Source of the DNA: Brachypodium distachyon
Taxonomy: Eukaryota > Streptophyta > Magnoliopsida > Poales > Poaceae
Assembly: GCF_000005505.3 (NCBI RefSeq)
Contig: NC_016132.3
Coordinates: 47,196,914 to 47,260,913 of the forward strand
Direction: 5' to 3'
DNA: 64,000 nucleotides
Positions 41,797-54,560 of the stretch are shown here, one piece after another (the first letter of the stretch is position 1; every line of letters starts with the position of its first letter). The notes below the pieces were generated by a model, which saw nothing but the letters and a program-made list of their open reading frames with translations, was not told the DNA's origin and made no database searches. The position numbers and the translations under genes were made by a program.

Positions 41797-43041
41797 TAGA
41801 TCTATGCGTAGATGTTTTGTACGAGTAGAACACAATTTAGTTGTGGGCGTTGATGTTCATATTGCTACCTCCTTTGTGCACTATCGGATTTTGCGGGATA
41901 GTGGGATGAAGCGGCTCGGACCAACCTTACTTGTCTTCGCACAAGAGACCGGTTCCGCAATTAACATGCAACTTGTATTGCATAAGGCGGCTCGCGGGTG
42001 TCTGTCTCTCCCACTATAGTTGAAATCTGATTTGCAATGGGAGGCCTATATGGTTAAAAAGCAATTTGTATATCACCGTTGTGGCTTTTGCGTAAGTAAG
42101 AACGGTTCTTTTAGTGCAGCCCCTAAAGCCACGTAAAACATGCAACAACAAAGTAGAAGCGTCTAACTTGTTTTTGCAGGGGCATGTGATGTGGTATGGC
42201 CAAGATATGATATAATATATTTGATGTATGAGATGATCATGTTTTGTAATATTTCACGACTTGCATGTCGATGAGTTTGGCAACCGGCAGGAGCCGTATG
42301 GTTGTCTCATTAATTATTGTATGACCTTCGTGTCAATGATTTAATCGCCATGTAATTGCTTTACTTTATCGCTAGTAGTAGCAATAGTCGTAGTAGCAAT
42401 AGTTGGTGGAGGCAACTATACATGACGCCCGAGGACCTAGGCGCCATGCTGGTGATGATGGAGATCATGCCCGTGCTTTGGAGATGGAGATCAAAGGCAC
42501 ACGAAGAGAATGCCATATCATGTCACATTATTTATGCATGTGATGTTTATCCCTTTTATGCATCTTATTTTGCTTAGTTGACGGTAGCATTATAAGATGA
42601 TCCCTCATTGTTAATATCAAGATAATAATGTGTTCTCCCTTAGTATGCACCGTTGCAAAAGTTCGTCGTTTTGAAGCACCACGTGATGATCGGGTGTTAT
42701 AAACTCTACGTTCGCATACAACGGGTGTAAGCCAGTTTTACACATGCAGGAATACTTTGGTTAACTTGACGAGCCTAGCATGTACAGACATGGCCTCGGA
42801 ACACAAGGAACCGAAAGGTTAAACATGAGTCATATGAATGATGTGATCAACATGCTGATGTTTACCATTGAAGCTACTCCATCTCACGTGATGATCGGAC
42901 TTGGTGTAGTGGATTTGGATCATGTGTCACTAAACAACCCGAGGGATGTTGATTTTAGTGGGAGTTCATTAGTAATTTGATTAGCTTGAACTTATTATCA
43001 TGAACTTAGTCTAATTGCCTTTGCAAATATGCTGTAGATCA
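41797..43041 (+). other. copia untranslated leader
   Basis: About 1.25 kb between primer site and gag, without a long frame, typical of this family. It should carry packaging and dimerisation signals, which I cannot locate. Confidence 0.6.
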
Positions 43042-43926
43042 ATGGCTCGTACTACGTTCAATATGAATACTCTCCTAGAGAAAGATAAACTGAAGTCCAA
43101 TGGAAGCAACTTTACGGACTGGTTCCGGAATGTGAGGATTATCCTCGAAGCTGCCAAAAAGGCTTATGTTTTTGATGCAGCGCTTGGTGCAGAACCCGCA
43201 GCAACTGAGTCTGCTGACGTTAGGAACGTTTGGCTGACTCAATCTGAGGACCACAATGTAGTTAGGTGCGGCCTCTTGCTTGGTATGGAACCTGAGCTCC
43301 AAAAGCGTTTTGAGCACCACTCGGCATATGCTATGATTGGGGAACTGAATACTTTATTTCAGACCCAAGCCCGTGCGGAGAGGTATGATGCCTCCGAAAG
43401 GTTCTTTAACTGCAAGATGGAGGAGAACAGCTCCGTTAGCGAGCACGTGCTCAGAATGTCTGGGTACGCCGACTGCCTGAGACAACTGGAAATTGAGATT
43501 CCTAATGAATTAGGCATTGACCGGGTTCTTCAGTCACTACCACCTAGCTATAAAAGTTTTGTGGTGAACTACAATATGCAAGGGATGGATAGGACACTTC
43601 CTCAGCTCCTCGCGATGTTAAAAACCGCGGAGGTGGAAATCAAAAAGGAGCATCAAGTGTTGATGGTCAATAAGACCACCAGTTTCAAGAAGGCAAAGGG
43701 TAAGAAGGGAAATTTCAAGAAGGGTGGCAAAACTGTTGCCACTCCCGCGAAGAAGCCCAAATATGGACCTAAGCCGGATACTGAGTGCTTCTACTGCAAG
43801 GGGACTGGTCACTGGAAGCGTAATTGCCCCAAGTACTTGGCAGATAAGAAGGCTGACAACGTCAAAGGTATATTTGATATACATGTTATTGATGTGTACC
43901 TTACTAGTACTCGTAGTAGCACCTAG
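43042..43926 (+). pseudogene. copia gag with terminal stop before protease
   Basis: The ATG at 43042 opens a 294-codon frame with the UBN2-type gag domain (LKSNGSNFTDWFRNVRIIL) and a CCHC knuckle (CFYCKGTGHWKRNC). A TAG at 43924-43926 lies directly before the protease (VFDTGSVAHIC). Related elements usually read on in one frame, so this is probably a Trp-to-stop mutation and not a designed boundary. Confidence 0.85.
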
Positions 43927-46900
43927 GTATTTGATACTGGTTCAGTTGCTCACATTTGTAACTCGAAACAGGAGCTACAGAATAAACGAAGACTAGCAAG
44001 AAATGAGGTGACTATGCGCGTCGGGAATGGATCAAAAGTTGATGTGATCGCCGTCGGCACGCTCCCTCTACATTTATCTTCGGGATTAGTTTTAAACCTT
44101 AGTAATTGTTATTTGGTGCCTGCGTTGAGCATGAACATTATATCAGGATTTTGTTTAATGCAAGACGGTTATTCATTTAAATCAGAGAATAATGGTTGTT
44201 CGATTTATATGAGTAATATCTTTTATGGTCATGCACCACTTGTGAATGGTTTATTTCTTTTAAGTCTCGATAGTAGTGACACACATATTCATAATGTTAA
44301 TGCCAAAAGGTGCAAAGTGGATAATGATAGTTCAACATATTTGTGGCACTGCCGTCTAGGTCATATTGGTATAAAACGCATGAAGAAACTCCATTCTGAT
44401 GGACTACTTGAATCACTTGATTTTGAATCATTTGATACATGTGAACCATGCCTCATGGGTAAGATGACTAGAACCCCGTTTTCAGGCATAATGGAACGGG
44501 CCAGTGACTTGTTGGAGATCATACATACTGATGTGTGCGGACCAATGAGTGTTACAACGTGCGGTGGATATCGTTACTTCCTAACCTTCACAGATGACTT
44601 GAGTAGATATGGGTATATTTACTTAATGAAAAACAAGTCTGAGACATTTGAAAAATTCAAGGAATTTTAGAATGAAGTGGAGAATCATCGTAACAAGAAA
44701 ATTAAATTTCTACGATCGGATCGTGGAGGTGAATATTTGAGTTACGAGTTTGGCACGCATTTAAAACAATGTGGAATTGTTTCACAACTTACGCCGCCTG
44801 GAACACCACAACGCAATGGTGTGTCCGAACGTCGTAATCGTACTTTATTGGATATGGTACGGTGTATGATGTCTCACTGATTTGCCACTGTCGTTTTGGG
44901 GTTATGCATTAGAGACAGCCGCATTCACTTTAAATAGGGCACCATCTAAATCCGTTGAAACGACACCGTATGAATTATGGTTTGGCAAGAAACCTAAGCT
45001 GTCCTTTCTTAAAGTTTGGGGATGCGAAGCTTATGTAAAAAGGCTACAACCTGATAAGCTCGAACCCAAGTCGGAAAAATGCGTCTTCATAGGATACCCT
45101 AAAGAAACAATTGGGTACACTTTCTATCACAGATCCGAAGGAAAAGTGTTTGTCGCTAAGAACGGGTCCTTTCTAGAGAAGGAGTTTCTCTCGAAAGAAG
45201 TGAGTGGGAGGAAGGTAGAGCTCGATGAGGTTATTGAACCTTCTCTCGAATTTGAGTGTAGCGCAGCACCAGAAACTGTTCCCGTGCATCCTGCATCAGC
45301 TAGAGAGGAAGCTAATGATAATGATCATGAAGTTTTGAATGAGACAACTACTGAACTTCGCAGGTCGACAAGAACACGTAATACTCCTGAGTGGTACAAT
45401 GTTCGTGTCATGAATGTCATGTTGTTGGACAACGATGAACCTGCGAATTATGAGGAAGCGATGATGAACCCAGACTCCGAAAAATGGTTAGAAGCCATGA
45501 AATCCGAAATGGGATCCATGTATGAAAACCAAGTATGGACTTTGGTAGACTTACCGAATGACCGAAAGGCCGTTGAGAACAAATGGATTTTCAAGAAGAA
45601 AACAGATGCTGATGGAAATGTTACCGTCTATAAAGCTCGACTTGTCGCAAAAGGTTTTCGACAAATTCAAGGAGTTGACTACGATGAGACTTTCTCACCC
45701 GTAGCGATGCTAAAGTCTGTTCGGATTATGTTAGCAATTGCTGCATTTTTCGATTACGAAATCTGGCAGATGGATGTCAAAACCGCGTTCCTTAATGGTC
45801 ACATTGAGGAAGAGTTATACATGGTTCAGCCCAAAGGTTTTGTCGATCCTAAGGATGCTAATAAGGTATGCAAACTTCAGCGTTCCATTTATGGGCTGAA
45901 GCAAGCATCTCGGAGTTGGAATCTCCGTTTTGATAAGGTGATCAAAGGGTTTGGATTTGTCCAAACTCACGGAGAAGCTTGTATTTACAAGAAAGTGAGT
46001 GGGAGCTCTGTAGCATTTCTAATACTGTATGTGGATGACATATTGCTGATTGGGAATGATATAGAACTTCTTAAAAGTGTTAAAGGCTATTTGAATAAAA
46101 GTTTTTCAATGAAAGACCTTGGTGAAGCAGCTTACATATCAGGCATCAAGATTTATAGAGATAGATCAAGACGCCTGATAGGACTTACACAAAGTACATA
46201 CCTTGACAAAGTTTTGAAAAGGTTCAAAATGGATCAAGCAAAGAAAGGGTTCTTGCCCATGTTGCAAGGTAAGATATTGAGTAAGACTCAGTGTCCAGCT
46301 TCGGCAGAAGATAGAGAAAAGATGAATAGTATCCCCTATGCCTCAGCCATAGGCTCTATTATGTATGCCATGCTGTGTACTAGACCAGACGTGTGTCATG
46401 CTGTTAGTTTGACTAGCAGGTACCAAAGTGATCCAGGAGTGGAACACTGGACAGCAGTTAAGAATATCCTTAAGTACCTAAAAAGGACTAAAGAAATGTT
46501 TCTCGTATATGGAGGTGACGAACAGCTCGTCGTAAAGGGTTACGTCGATGCTAGTTTTGACACTGATCCGGATGACTCTAAGTCTCAATCCGGATACGTA
46601 TTTATTTTGAATGGTGGTGCAGTTAGCTGGAGGAGTTCCAAGCAGAGCGTTGTGGCAGCATCAACAACTGAAGCAGAATATGTGGCTGCTTCAGAAGCGG
46701 CACAGGAAGGAGTTTGGATGAAGGAGTTCATATCTGAACTTGGTGTGGTTCCGAGTGCGTTGGATCCCATGGACATCTATTGTGACAACACTGGTGCCAT
46801 AGCCAACGCCAAGGAGCCGATGTCTCACAAGAATTCCAAGCATATTAAACGCCGGTTTCACACTATTCGTGAATATGTCAAGGATGGTGACATAAAGATT

Positions 46901-47011
46901 TGCAAAGTACATACGGATCTGAATGTCGCAGACCCGTTGACTAAACCTCTTCCACGAGCAAAACATGATCAACACCAAGACTCCATGGGTGTTAGATTTA
47001 TTACAATGTAA
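43927..47011 (+). pseudogene. copia pol: protease, integrase, RT and RNase H, broken
   Basis: Protease site DTGS at the start, then the integrase zinc region and core (HTDVCGPM, RSDRGGEYLS). A second TAG stands at 44668-44670, and a frame change just before 44880 splits the integrase. From 44882 a 709-codon frame is open: end of integrase, RT with YVDD (LILYVDDILLIGND), RNase H (AEYVAASEAAQEG, YCDNTGAI), closing at the stop before 47012. RT and RNase H look intact, integrase does not. Confidence 0.9.
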
Positions 47012-47044
47012 ACTAGATTATTGACTCTAGTGCAAGTGGGAGAC

Positions 47045-48758
47045 TGTTGGAAATATGCCCTAGAGGCAATAATAAATTTGTTATTATCATATTTCATTGT
47101 TCTTGATAAATGTTTATTGCCCATGCTATAATTGTATTGATTGGAAACTCAAATACATGTGTGGATAAATAAACAAATACCGTGTCCCTAATACGCCTCT
47201 ACTAGATTAGCTCGTTGATTAAAGATGGTTAAGGTTTCCTAACCATAGACATGTGTTGTCATTTAATAACGAGGTCATATCATTAGGAGAATGATGTGAT
47301 GGACAGACCCAAACCTAAACATAGCTTTTGATCGTGTCACTTAAGTTTAAGTTGCTTATGTTTTATTATGTCAAGTATTATTTCTTTAGACCATGAGATC
47401 ATGCCACTCCCTAGTACCGGAAGAATACTTTGTGGGCATCAACCGTCATCTCGTAACTGGGTGATCATAAAGGTGTTTTTCAGGTATCCCAGAAGGTACT
47501 TGTTGGGTTGTATGGATCAAGACTGGGATTTGTCACTCCTTGTGACGGAGAGATATCTCTGGGCCCTCTCGGTAATATAACATCCTAATGAGCTTGCAAG
47601 CATGCAACTAATGTGTTTAGTTGCGGGGGTATTATATTACGGAACGAGTAAAGAGAACTTGCCGGTAACGAGATTAAACTAGGTATGGCGATACCGACGA
47701 TCAAATCTCGGGCAAGTAATATATCGCGAGACAAAGAGAATTGGATACTGGATTAATTGAATCCTCGACATAGTGGTTCAACCGATGAGATCTTCGTGGA
47801 ATATGTGGGAACTATTATGGACATCCAGGTCCCGCTATTGGTTATTGATATTTGATCATGTCCACATGTTCTCGAACCCGTAGGGTCACACACTTAACGT
47901 TTCATGTTGCTTGGGTTAGATGAGATAAATGATGATGATATCGAATTATGATTCGGAGTCTTGGATGGGATCCTAGACGCAACGAGGAGCTCCGGAATGT
48001 TCCGGAGATAAAGATTTATATATGGAAATTTGTTTTCAGGGTTCTGGAAAGTTTGGAATATTTCCCGGTTTTGACCGGGAAGCTTCTAGAAGGTTCCGGA
48101 GGGATCCGGAGGGTTCCACCTTGAGGCCCACCTATCCCTGGGCTAAATGGGCCTGTGAGGGAGCACCCTGGCCTTAATGGGCCGAGGGGCTAGCCCACAG
48201 GGCCCATGCGGCCAGGAGGAGAGTCCTGGCCGCGGGAGAGTCCTGGCCGCATGAGAGTCCTGGCCGCCGGAGAGTCCTGGCCACGGGATAGTCCTGGCTG
48301 GCCACGCCTCCTCTACCCCTATATAAATAGAAGGGGGGGCAAGGGAGAGAGACACTCCAAGCTTTCAGTTGGATCTCTCTCCCCTGAGCCCTCCTCTCCT
48401 CCTCTTCTCACGCGCACGGCGTAGCCCTGCCCGTGAGAATATTCACCATAGTCACCACGCCGTCGTGCTGCCGGGATCTCGTCTACCTCTCCCTCTCGCT
48501 TGCTGGATCGAGGAAGGAGGAGACAACGTGAAGCTGAACGTGTGGATACCAAGGAGGTGCTGTCCGTTCGGCACTGAGATTGATCTCATTGAAAGTTCCA
48601 CTACACCAACAACGATATCGTGATCGTAACGCTTAGCGGTCTACGAGGGTATGGTGTTCATGATCCCTCTCGTTACATACATCTAGTATATATATTCTTG
48701 GGTTTTCTTCCGCACTTCTCGTAGGAAAATTTTTGTTTCCTATGCAACGAGCCCAACA
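47045..48758 (+). repeat. copia 3' LTR
   Basis: 1714 bp, same ends as the 5' LTR, preceded by the polypurine tract and followed by the target duplication CAAGC. Confidence 0.96.
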
Positions 48759-48763
48759 CAAGC

Positions 48764-49006
48764 TACCAGCAGGGGCTCCGTCGTTATCACGACAGGAGAG
48801 TCCGTCCCCGGGGGCTCGAGGTTGGAGATCTCGTCCTGCGCCGGATAGAAGTAACGAAGGCTGGGAATAAGTTGACTGCAATCTGGGAAGGCCCTTTCCG
48901 GGTAGTGCAGGTGACCAAACCGGGGGCTGTCCGGCTGGAAACCGAAGAAGGCTTGCCGGTGTCCAATAGTTGCAACATTGAACACTTACGCAAGTTCTAT
49001 CCGTGA
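48764..49006 (+). pseudogene. gypsy integrase, C-terminal part after the copia insertion
   Basis: Continues the frame cut at 40069: RRYHDRRVRPRGLEVGDLVL, then KLTAIWEGPFRVVQVTKPGA and a terminal HLRKFYP followed by TGA (49004-49006). This is the integrase C-terminal domain typical of gypsy elements. Confidence 0.85.
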
Positions 49007-49519
49007 AACGGTGGCGCCTTACCCACGGGTGACGCTGCGGCAGCGTGCCTCTTTAAGCTAGTGTATCCGGACAAGGCCCGATTGTAATCCGCTAGCACAA
49101 AGTTGAATAAAGATAAGTGTTCCTTTGGTGGATATTGTGTTTTGCTATTTATGAATGCTTCTGTCTCCTGCTCTAGGTGCACAGAATTGTCTCCTCATTC
49201 TTGGTTGTGAGCAGGGGGCTGCCGGAACCCCGAAACCAAGCTCGTTGCCGCGAGACCTAGCAGTTGCCGGACCCGTCCGCAACATGTTACGTGCCAGTGA
49301 GGCACCATGGAAACGTAAAGATGCTCACAATCAGGTTTGAGGTCGACTCTTTTGTGCCCGGGGGCTGGGAGGCAGGAGGTTATCCAGTTTATACTGATTT
49401 TCGTGCATTTCAATTTTTTTTTGCTATGTACCTTGGGCACTGCAGGAATCTGACATGCAGGATAGAGATAAGGCGAAGGCACACTGTGACACTCGTGGGG
49501 TGGTCACGGGTGTCGTCGT

Positions 49520-50702
49520 TGAAAGATCGAGTATGTCACAGAGGGCGGGGGGGGGGGGGGTGAATGTGACCAGTTTTGATTCTTTCTTCAAAATGAAGAC
49601 TGAAGACAGTCACAGTACTTCAACAATTTTAGAGTAGCAGCGGAAAGAAGAAAAATGAACATGTTTAGCAGCAGCAATGAAGACAGAACACAATGAATCA
49701 GTTATACTTCACAGAGTAAAAGTTGAGGAACGAAATCACCAAGACTGAAGACACAGGGATTTGTTTTCGAAGTTCAGATTGTTGGCACAATCCTACGTCT
49801 CCGTTGAGGGGGCCGAGTCACACAAGACTCGCGGACACACAAGTCCACCCAATCCTCCTAAGCTAAGACTGAAGGCTCGTCCAGTTACTCGTGGTAGATC
49901 TTGAGGTGATCTCCGGACCTTCACAGACTGATTGATGGCAAATCACAATCTTCGATTGCTCTTCAACACTGACTCCTAGCCGTCTAGGTGATGCCAATCA
50001 CCAAGAGTAACAAGCTTCAAGTGCTCGGCTCGAGAGGGGATCCCATTCTTCACGCTCAGTTCAGCTCTAAGTGTTTTATCAGGTGTTCTTCAAAACAACT
50101 CACTCGGGATCACCACCGAATTCCTTCGGGGTGGGTCGTCTTATATAGCCTTGGCCACAGCTGATGTAGCCGTTGTGACCCGTTGGATAAAGTGAACTTT
50201 GAGCCTCCAGCTCACACTTTATCACTTAGTCTCACAACGGTTAGATTAGGTGGTCAAGCACGAAAGCGACAGAATTTCAAACACATTTGAACTCAGAGTG
50301 AAGACTTCACGCGGAAGTTTCTGTGAAGCCTGAAATGCTTCATTCTTCACTCCGACAAAAAACACACACAGAAAATGGTTTTCGCCTAAGCTGAACATGA
50401 AGAATAAGGTTTCACCTAAACCAGCTCCACACTTCAAACCCCCCTTAATAATACGGCGTTCCTATACTCAAGTGAAAGAAAGCTACGGAAAGACCTATGA
50501 AGAATACTATGCTTCACGTTCTTCACCGATTTCTTCATACTTCACGCCAGTACCTGTACTTCAATTTTTAGGGGTCATCGATGCTGGTTAAACCAATTCT
50601 TCTGAGGAACTAAAACCTGAAACACTCAGTGTAACTCATTAGTTCCTCAACCATGTTGTCATCATTCATCAAAACCCATACAGGGTCAAGGTTTCCCTTT
50701 CA
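49520..50702. mobile_element. solo LTR of an unnamed family
   Basis: 1183 bp beginning TGAAAGATCGAGTATGTC and ending GGTTTCCCTTTCA, with target duplication GTCGT at 49515-49519 and 50703-50707. The start resembles a common Triticeae LTR with a G-rich run followed by GTGAATG; the G run here is at about 49543-49559. There is no internal coding region. Confidence 0.8.
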
Positions 50703-51169
50703 GTCGTCTTGCGAGTAAGACGACTAAGTTGTGCATATATGGCAATTACTTCGAGGCTTGATGCAGGAAACTAAGACAGGGCCAGTGCCTCCACGCGGCG
50801 ACTGGTGGTCCCGGGCGTGTGGAGGCAAGAGCAGCGCTTTGGCTATTTAAGGAGACCAGGGCAAGTGCAACAGCAGCAACGGGCAAGAAGGCAAGAGATG
50901 TCGCAGAGAGGCGATGGTGGTGCATTCCTCTGTGCTTGTCGCTGAGGGTGTTCCCACCATCGCGGCCCTGCCACATCTCTTACGAAGCGACACCAGAAAT
51001 AGCGATGAGACAAGCGAGAGGCGTCGTAAAGACGCGGTGGTGGTGCATGCCTCCGTAGCTCCGAGAGTGCTGCTGGAGGGTGCACTGCCACCGCGTCCTT
51101 GCCACGGCTCTCAACAAGGTGCAACAAGTCCGAAAAAAACGGGAAGCTAAGTATCTCGTTTTGCAGGCC

Positions 51170-53303
51170 GCTCGACCGGCCGACGAAGTCTACGAAGAAT
51201 GAAGTGAAGCTCCCCATGTCTGCCCCATCGAAGGAAGCCACAGGGATGTCGAACCCCCGCAGCGCCTCCACCGCCGAGTCGGCCTGCTTCTTCAGCCTGG
51301 CCACCTCCCCTATCCTGCAGGCCTGCCGGTCGGTGCATGCACCGCGAGCCTGCTGGGCCTGCAGCTTGTGTTCGCGGCACTCGGACTTCAGCCTACCGAT
51401 CTCCTACGCCTTCTTGGTGTGATCGTCGTCGATCAGCCGGAGTTCCTGCTACACCATGTCGAGCTCCCCTTGAAAGGACGACCTGGCATCTTGGGCGGCC
51501 TTGAGCTGCCCCGCAAGCTCGCGCTTCCGGGGGCAGGCTTGGTCCTGTAGCTCCTTCTCCCGACGCACTGAGGCTTCGGCTGCTGTTGCAGCCGCCGTCT
51601 TCAGCTCTCCGACCTCGCGTCGGAGGCGCTGGATCTCCAGGGAGTAGCCGGACAATAAGTCCGTCTTCTCTCGGAGACGCCCTTGGAATTAGTCCAGAGC
51701 CGCCTGGTGCTCCTCCTCGCTCTTGGCGTGTGTGGCCTTCACCAGATCGAGCTCCCGCTGATGCTCTTGCTGGAGATCCCACAGCTGCTGGAGGACCTAC
51801 ACCTCCGGCACCCCTTGCACAGCAGGCGTTGCACTGGCTTGTGGCGCCTGCTGGAGCTCCTCCTGGAGCCGCTGCAGTTCGGTGCGCTACTCCTCCGCCT
51901 CCCGTCGCGCTGCGTCCAGTTCCGCCACCACACGGGCGTGGTGCTGCTACGTGTCATTGTAGAAATCAACGAACATCTGCTACTGCTGCTGGATGTTGTC
52001 GATCACTTGGTGTCCCTGCTGGAACACACTGGGGTCGAAGGTGATCCGACCCCAAGACCGCCCGGCGAGCTCCCCTGCTCCCGGGCTGAAGGCGGCTCCA
52101 GCGGAGGAGGAGGACCCCGCCGCGACCGTTTGTGACCCCGAGGGCGCGTCGGGATTTGAGAGCGCGTCCCCGGCTTGGCCGAGCCCCGCTGTGCCCTGCT
52201 CGTCCGAAGGGGCGAGCTGGGGGCTCGGGGGCTTCTCCAGGGCACCGTCGCCCGCCCCGGCTGGCGGAGGCTGCTCTGTGTCACCTGCCTCAGATGACGC
52301 CCCCTGTGTGGCGTCACTTGTGGCAGCAGTCCGGCCCCGGCAGGCACCATGACTGATTGCTGAAGAGCTCCGACGGAGGCAACATCCGCCGGAGCATCGT
52401 CGTCGACCTCGCTAGTGAGGTCGATTACCCGCACCTCTGCAGGCACGGGCGCAGCCGGAACCCCTCCGGCAGCTGCACGAACGGCACCTGCGTTTAGCAT
52501 GGGGATTGGCGCGAATAGATAGAAGAAACGCTGGAACTCGCACGTACCTACCGCCAGGCCGGTTCCCTGCGAGCTCGGGTCGGGGACCCAAGGGTCCCCA
52601 GCGGCCGCTGCGGCCGTCACAACCGCTGCGTCAGCGGCATCTTCTGGTCGCGGAGCGGCCAGTCGTCAGAGCCCTTCGGAGGCCTGAGGGGCTCCTCGTG
52701 GAACTACTGGAGCTCGTCTGTGTGCAACCAGCACCAGTCGCGGCACCATTCGTGCTCGATCTTTTTCTTCCCCAGCTCGATGAATTCCTACTTGATCCTA
52801 TCACGGAATCGGAACTCTACTCCCGAGGACAGGGGAGCCTTCTTCTCCACCCTCGGGTAGTAGTAGTGGCGGAATAGCGCCACCGACGGCATCACCCCCA
52901 CGAACGCTTCGCAGAGGTGCTGGAAAAAAGCCAATGTGAAGAATGACGTGGGGTGAAGCTGCGCCATGATGAGCCCGTAGGTCTCCATGATGGCTGAAAG
53001 GAAGCAGGTGTGCGGCGGCACGAACCCGGCAAGGATGACCTCCCGAAGATCAGGAAGTAGTGCCCGTCGCGCTCCGCATCGACGGGGAGGACCTGCGTCG
53101 GTCCGTGCTCATTGGGCTTGGTGGCCAGCGTCAGGTTCAGCTTGTCGACCCCCTCGCCGTTGTACCCGGGGGGGGGGGGGGAAGAAGGCGAACTTAGCCC
53201 ACATTTCCTCCTCCTTCCTGGCCCTGTCTGACAGCTCCTTCTTGCCAGCCTTATCCTATTTGCTGGTGCTCGCCTTGGGACGGTTCTGGCCCTTGGAAGA
53301 CAT
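51170..53303 (-). pseudogene. antisense reading frame in the gypsy 3' region
   Basis: On the minus strand an ATG at 53303 (MSSKGQNRPKASTSK) leads into a region that, across several frame changes and stops, reads VDKLNLTLATKPNEHG and then LAFFQHLCEAFVGVMPSVAL. The latter resembles the putative gypsy-type transposon domain (PF04195) of grass genomes. Further on come Ala/Glu/Gln-rich coiled-coil stretches (REVGELKTAAATAAEASVRR). A G run at about 53170-53181 causes one frame break. The product's role is unknown. Confidence 0.5.
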
Positions 53304-53721
53304 CGGCGGAGGTGGAGAGGTGGTTTGGTTGGAGTTGGGGAGTGGGGAGCTTCGGAGGAGGCGATGGCAGGAGCGAGAGACAATGGGGAGTACCCGCCGC
53401 CGGCCTTGGGTATTTATCGGGGCTGATGGGCTGCAACGGACACCCCCACGATCGGCAATAAAGAGCCCTAAAGAATCGGAGATTAAGAGGAGGGTGCAAG
53501 ATGTGGCCTTAACTCTCTGGTGATTAAGGAGGATAAGGCACGAAATCGTGCATCCGACTGTTCCGCTCGGAGGAGTGGGACTATAAATGCGGCCCGCGAG
53601 GCCGGGTGCCAGGGGTTTTCCCCCCTGGGACCCACGCGTCGGATAGGGCGTAGCCCGGCAACCGACCGAGGATAACACTTGCAGGAAGCTTCAAGGCTGC
53701 CAGCCCACGCCCGAGGGCTAC

Positions 53722-54560
53722 TGTCGTACATGTGGCCCACGGGGTCCCACTGATACGGGACGCGTGGGTTGCCAGTCACGAAGCCCCGTCAGGAAGGCCT
53801 CCCGGGAAGCGACGAGTCCGGGAAGCCTGCCTCGAGGAGACGGCCTTGGGCGAAGTTAAAGGCTAAGGGCCGAGTACAAGATGCCCCCGGGAACCCCGGT
53901 CCCGGGAAGCTGAAGGAACGCCTCCTGGCAACTAGCAGGTGCGCTTGCCGGGAAGGTTCACCCCAGCAACCCGCGCTTGGGCATGCGGGCGGGACCCGCA
54001 GAACAGTGAAGACAGGACAAGATAGCGGGCGCAGTGCATTTAATGCACTGACAGGAGTCTTATCGGTAGGCCTAGTCTTGTTGAGCAAGGCTAGGGCGAC
54101 TACCCTGCGAACTGTTTTTTCTACCGTGTACAGTAGACAGGCATTGCATGGCGTCCAGCGCGGATCAACCAAAGTTTATCTCGTGTGGCCGTGACACGCA
54201 TTTAGGAAACGTGTCACGCTGCATGCTTAGGCACCTATGGTATCCCCTTGGTTATAAAAGGAGAACCAATGCCACCGGTCAAAGGGTTCCAACCCCAGTT
54301 ATTAGAACATAGCATCGCATTCACCCAAGTAGCCAACCCGGGAACTCCCCAGGTGATCTGTACGCACTCACACTTGTGAATACAACTCAAAGCAGGACGC
54401 AGGGTATTACACCTCCGGTTGGCCTGAACCTAGGTAAACTCTTATGTCTACACTTCGTGTCTATCGGCACGCCGGCGATCGCCGGAGCGATGACCTCGCC
54501 CTCCACCGAACCAAAAAGGGGGTGGTCGGCATCCCCGGTGCCGGAGACCGTGCTCCGAGA
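53722..54560 (+). repeat. gypsy 3' LTR
   Basis: 839 bp, starts TGTCGTACATGTGGCCC after a purine-containing tract, ends CTCCGAGA where the 5' LTR has CTCCGACA, so the terminal CA is mutated. The TATA-like GGTTATAAAAGG is at about 54250-54261. Confidence 0.95.

Larger units (their letters stand above)
40070..48758 (+). mobile_element. copia LTR retrotransposon, WIS/BARE/Angela type
   Basis: Complete element of 8689 bp with two 1714-bp LTRs (TG...CA), target duplication CAAGC at 40065-40069 and 48759-48763, an initiator-Met tRNA primer site, and a polypurine tract (AGTGGGAGAC) before the 3' LTR. The order gag, protease, integrase, RT, RNase H is that of copia. I counted three differences between the LTRs, so the insertion is recent. 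The coding region carries two nonsense codons and a frameshift. Confidence 0.96.
32392..54560 (+). mobile_element. gypsy LTR retrotransposon with nested insertions (22.2 kb)
   Basis: Two directly repeated LTRs (32392-33231 and 53722-54560) bound the element, with the 5-bp target duplication ATAAA at 32387-32391 and 54561-54565. The domain order gag, protease, reverse transcriptase, RNase H, integrase places it in the gypsy superfamily. It contains a related solo LTR (36502-37415), a complete copia element (40070-48758) and another solo LTR (49520-50702). Without these the element would be about 11.4 kb. All coding parts are broken by stops and frameshifts. The long 3' region carries an antisense reading frame, a known trait of several large grass gypsy families. 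Confidence 0.95.
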
